This document shows, piece by piece, positions 13,750 through 13,927 of a stretch of DNA of 13,927 nucleotides. The translations under genes and the position numbers were made by a program. The stretch spans positions 451,677-465,603 of the forward strand of contig MU646308.1 of NCBI GenBank assembly GCA_026770585.1, written 5' to 3'. Positions within the stretch are counted from its first letter, which is position 1; every line of letters begins with the position of its first letter. Source of the DNA: Baffinella frigidus. Lineage: Eukaryota; Cryptophyceae; Cryptomonadales; Baffinellaceae. The notes below the pieces were generated by a model. The model was not told where the DNA came from. It did no database searches and saw nothing but the letters and a program-made list of their open reading frames with translations.

Positions 13750-13759
13750 CTGTTTCGGT

Positions 13760-13927
13760 TGAGGGGTTCGGGTTTACGGTTTAGGGTTTGGGTTTGGGGT
13801 GCAGGGTGTAGGGTGGGGGGCGAGGGATGGGTGCCGCAGCCCTCTACCCTCTACCCTCTACCCTACACCCTGTACCCTCCACCCTCCACCCTCCTCCCGC
13901 CAGGTTTCGAGCCCCCCCCCCCCCCCC
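13760..13927. repeat. Telomere-like repeats switching strand, ending in poly-C
   Basis: GGGTTTAGGG units up to about 13825 are followed by CCCTCTA and CCCTCCA units on the opposite strand (13841-13895) and a run of 16 C (13912-13927) at the window edge. No exon was recognised here. Confidence 0.75.

Noticed and set aside
13841-13895. Coding exon near the right edge
   Set aside because: The stretch is CCCTCTA/CCCTCCA repeat; no open segment resembling the region before the RLWKL motif was found.
1-13927. tRNA or rRNA genes
   Set aside because: No cloverleaf with A and B boxes and no conserved rRNA core sequence was recognised on either strand by eye.

Overview
This window is eukaryotic genomic DNA. 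Read casually it looks like non-coding repeat debris, because no long ORF exists and most of it is degenerate 7-bp telomere-like repeat (TTTAGGG and variants) plus short inverted-repeat elements. Read on the minus strand, it holds the middle of one heavily split protein-coding gene. Fourteen short exons (40 to 117 bp), in order from 13749 down to 441, encode a nearly complete TBC (Rab-GTPase-activating) domain followed by a charged, helical C-terminal extension. All exon junctions agree in phase, and the 938 coding bases make 312 codons with no stop. Both catalytic fingers of TBC RabGAPs are present: an IxxDxxR motif (IGRDLPR) and a YxQ motif (YSQ). The start codon and N-terminus lie beyond 13927, and the stop codon lies before position 1.

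Layout (coding direction is right to left): 13749-13219, TBC start (RLWKL exon, then a KLFRML exon); 11568-11480, arginine-finger exon; 10406-10359, VLEAYSQHNP exon; 9428-9366, GYSQGMNF exon; 7803-7711, LVGF exon; 6639-6562, LGDLVKTCLP exon; 5239-5165, PHWFISFF exon; 3912-3868, FWDAVFLDG exon; 3342-3226, LALAIL exon; 1758-441, four charged helical exons.

The striking feature is that most exons are accompanied by one to seven extra copies. Nearly all of these are truncated, frameshifted or split by insertions. The debris comes from local tandem duplication of exon plus intron pieces, combined with many MITE-like foldback elements (at least eight families). Several of these elements show target-site duplications (TA, 3 bp or 4 bp) and have a matching empty site in the neighbouring duplicate. 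The introns are largely filled with telomere-like 7-mers, and each intron has expanded its own variant (TTTAGGG, TTCAGGG, TGTAGGG, CTTAGGG, TTTAGTG, GGGGTTT). One such array (509-676) sits between 17-bp direct duplications that include a splice acceptor.

Organism: GT-AG introns with TTTAGGG-type repeats suggest a eukaryote with plant/algal-type telomeres. A chromerid or other alveolate/algal genome is my best guess, but that is inference. No rRNA, tRNA, CRISPR or prokaryotic gene was recognised.
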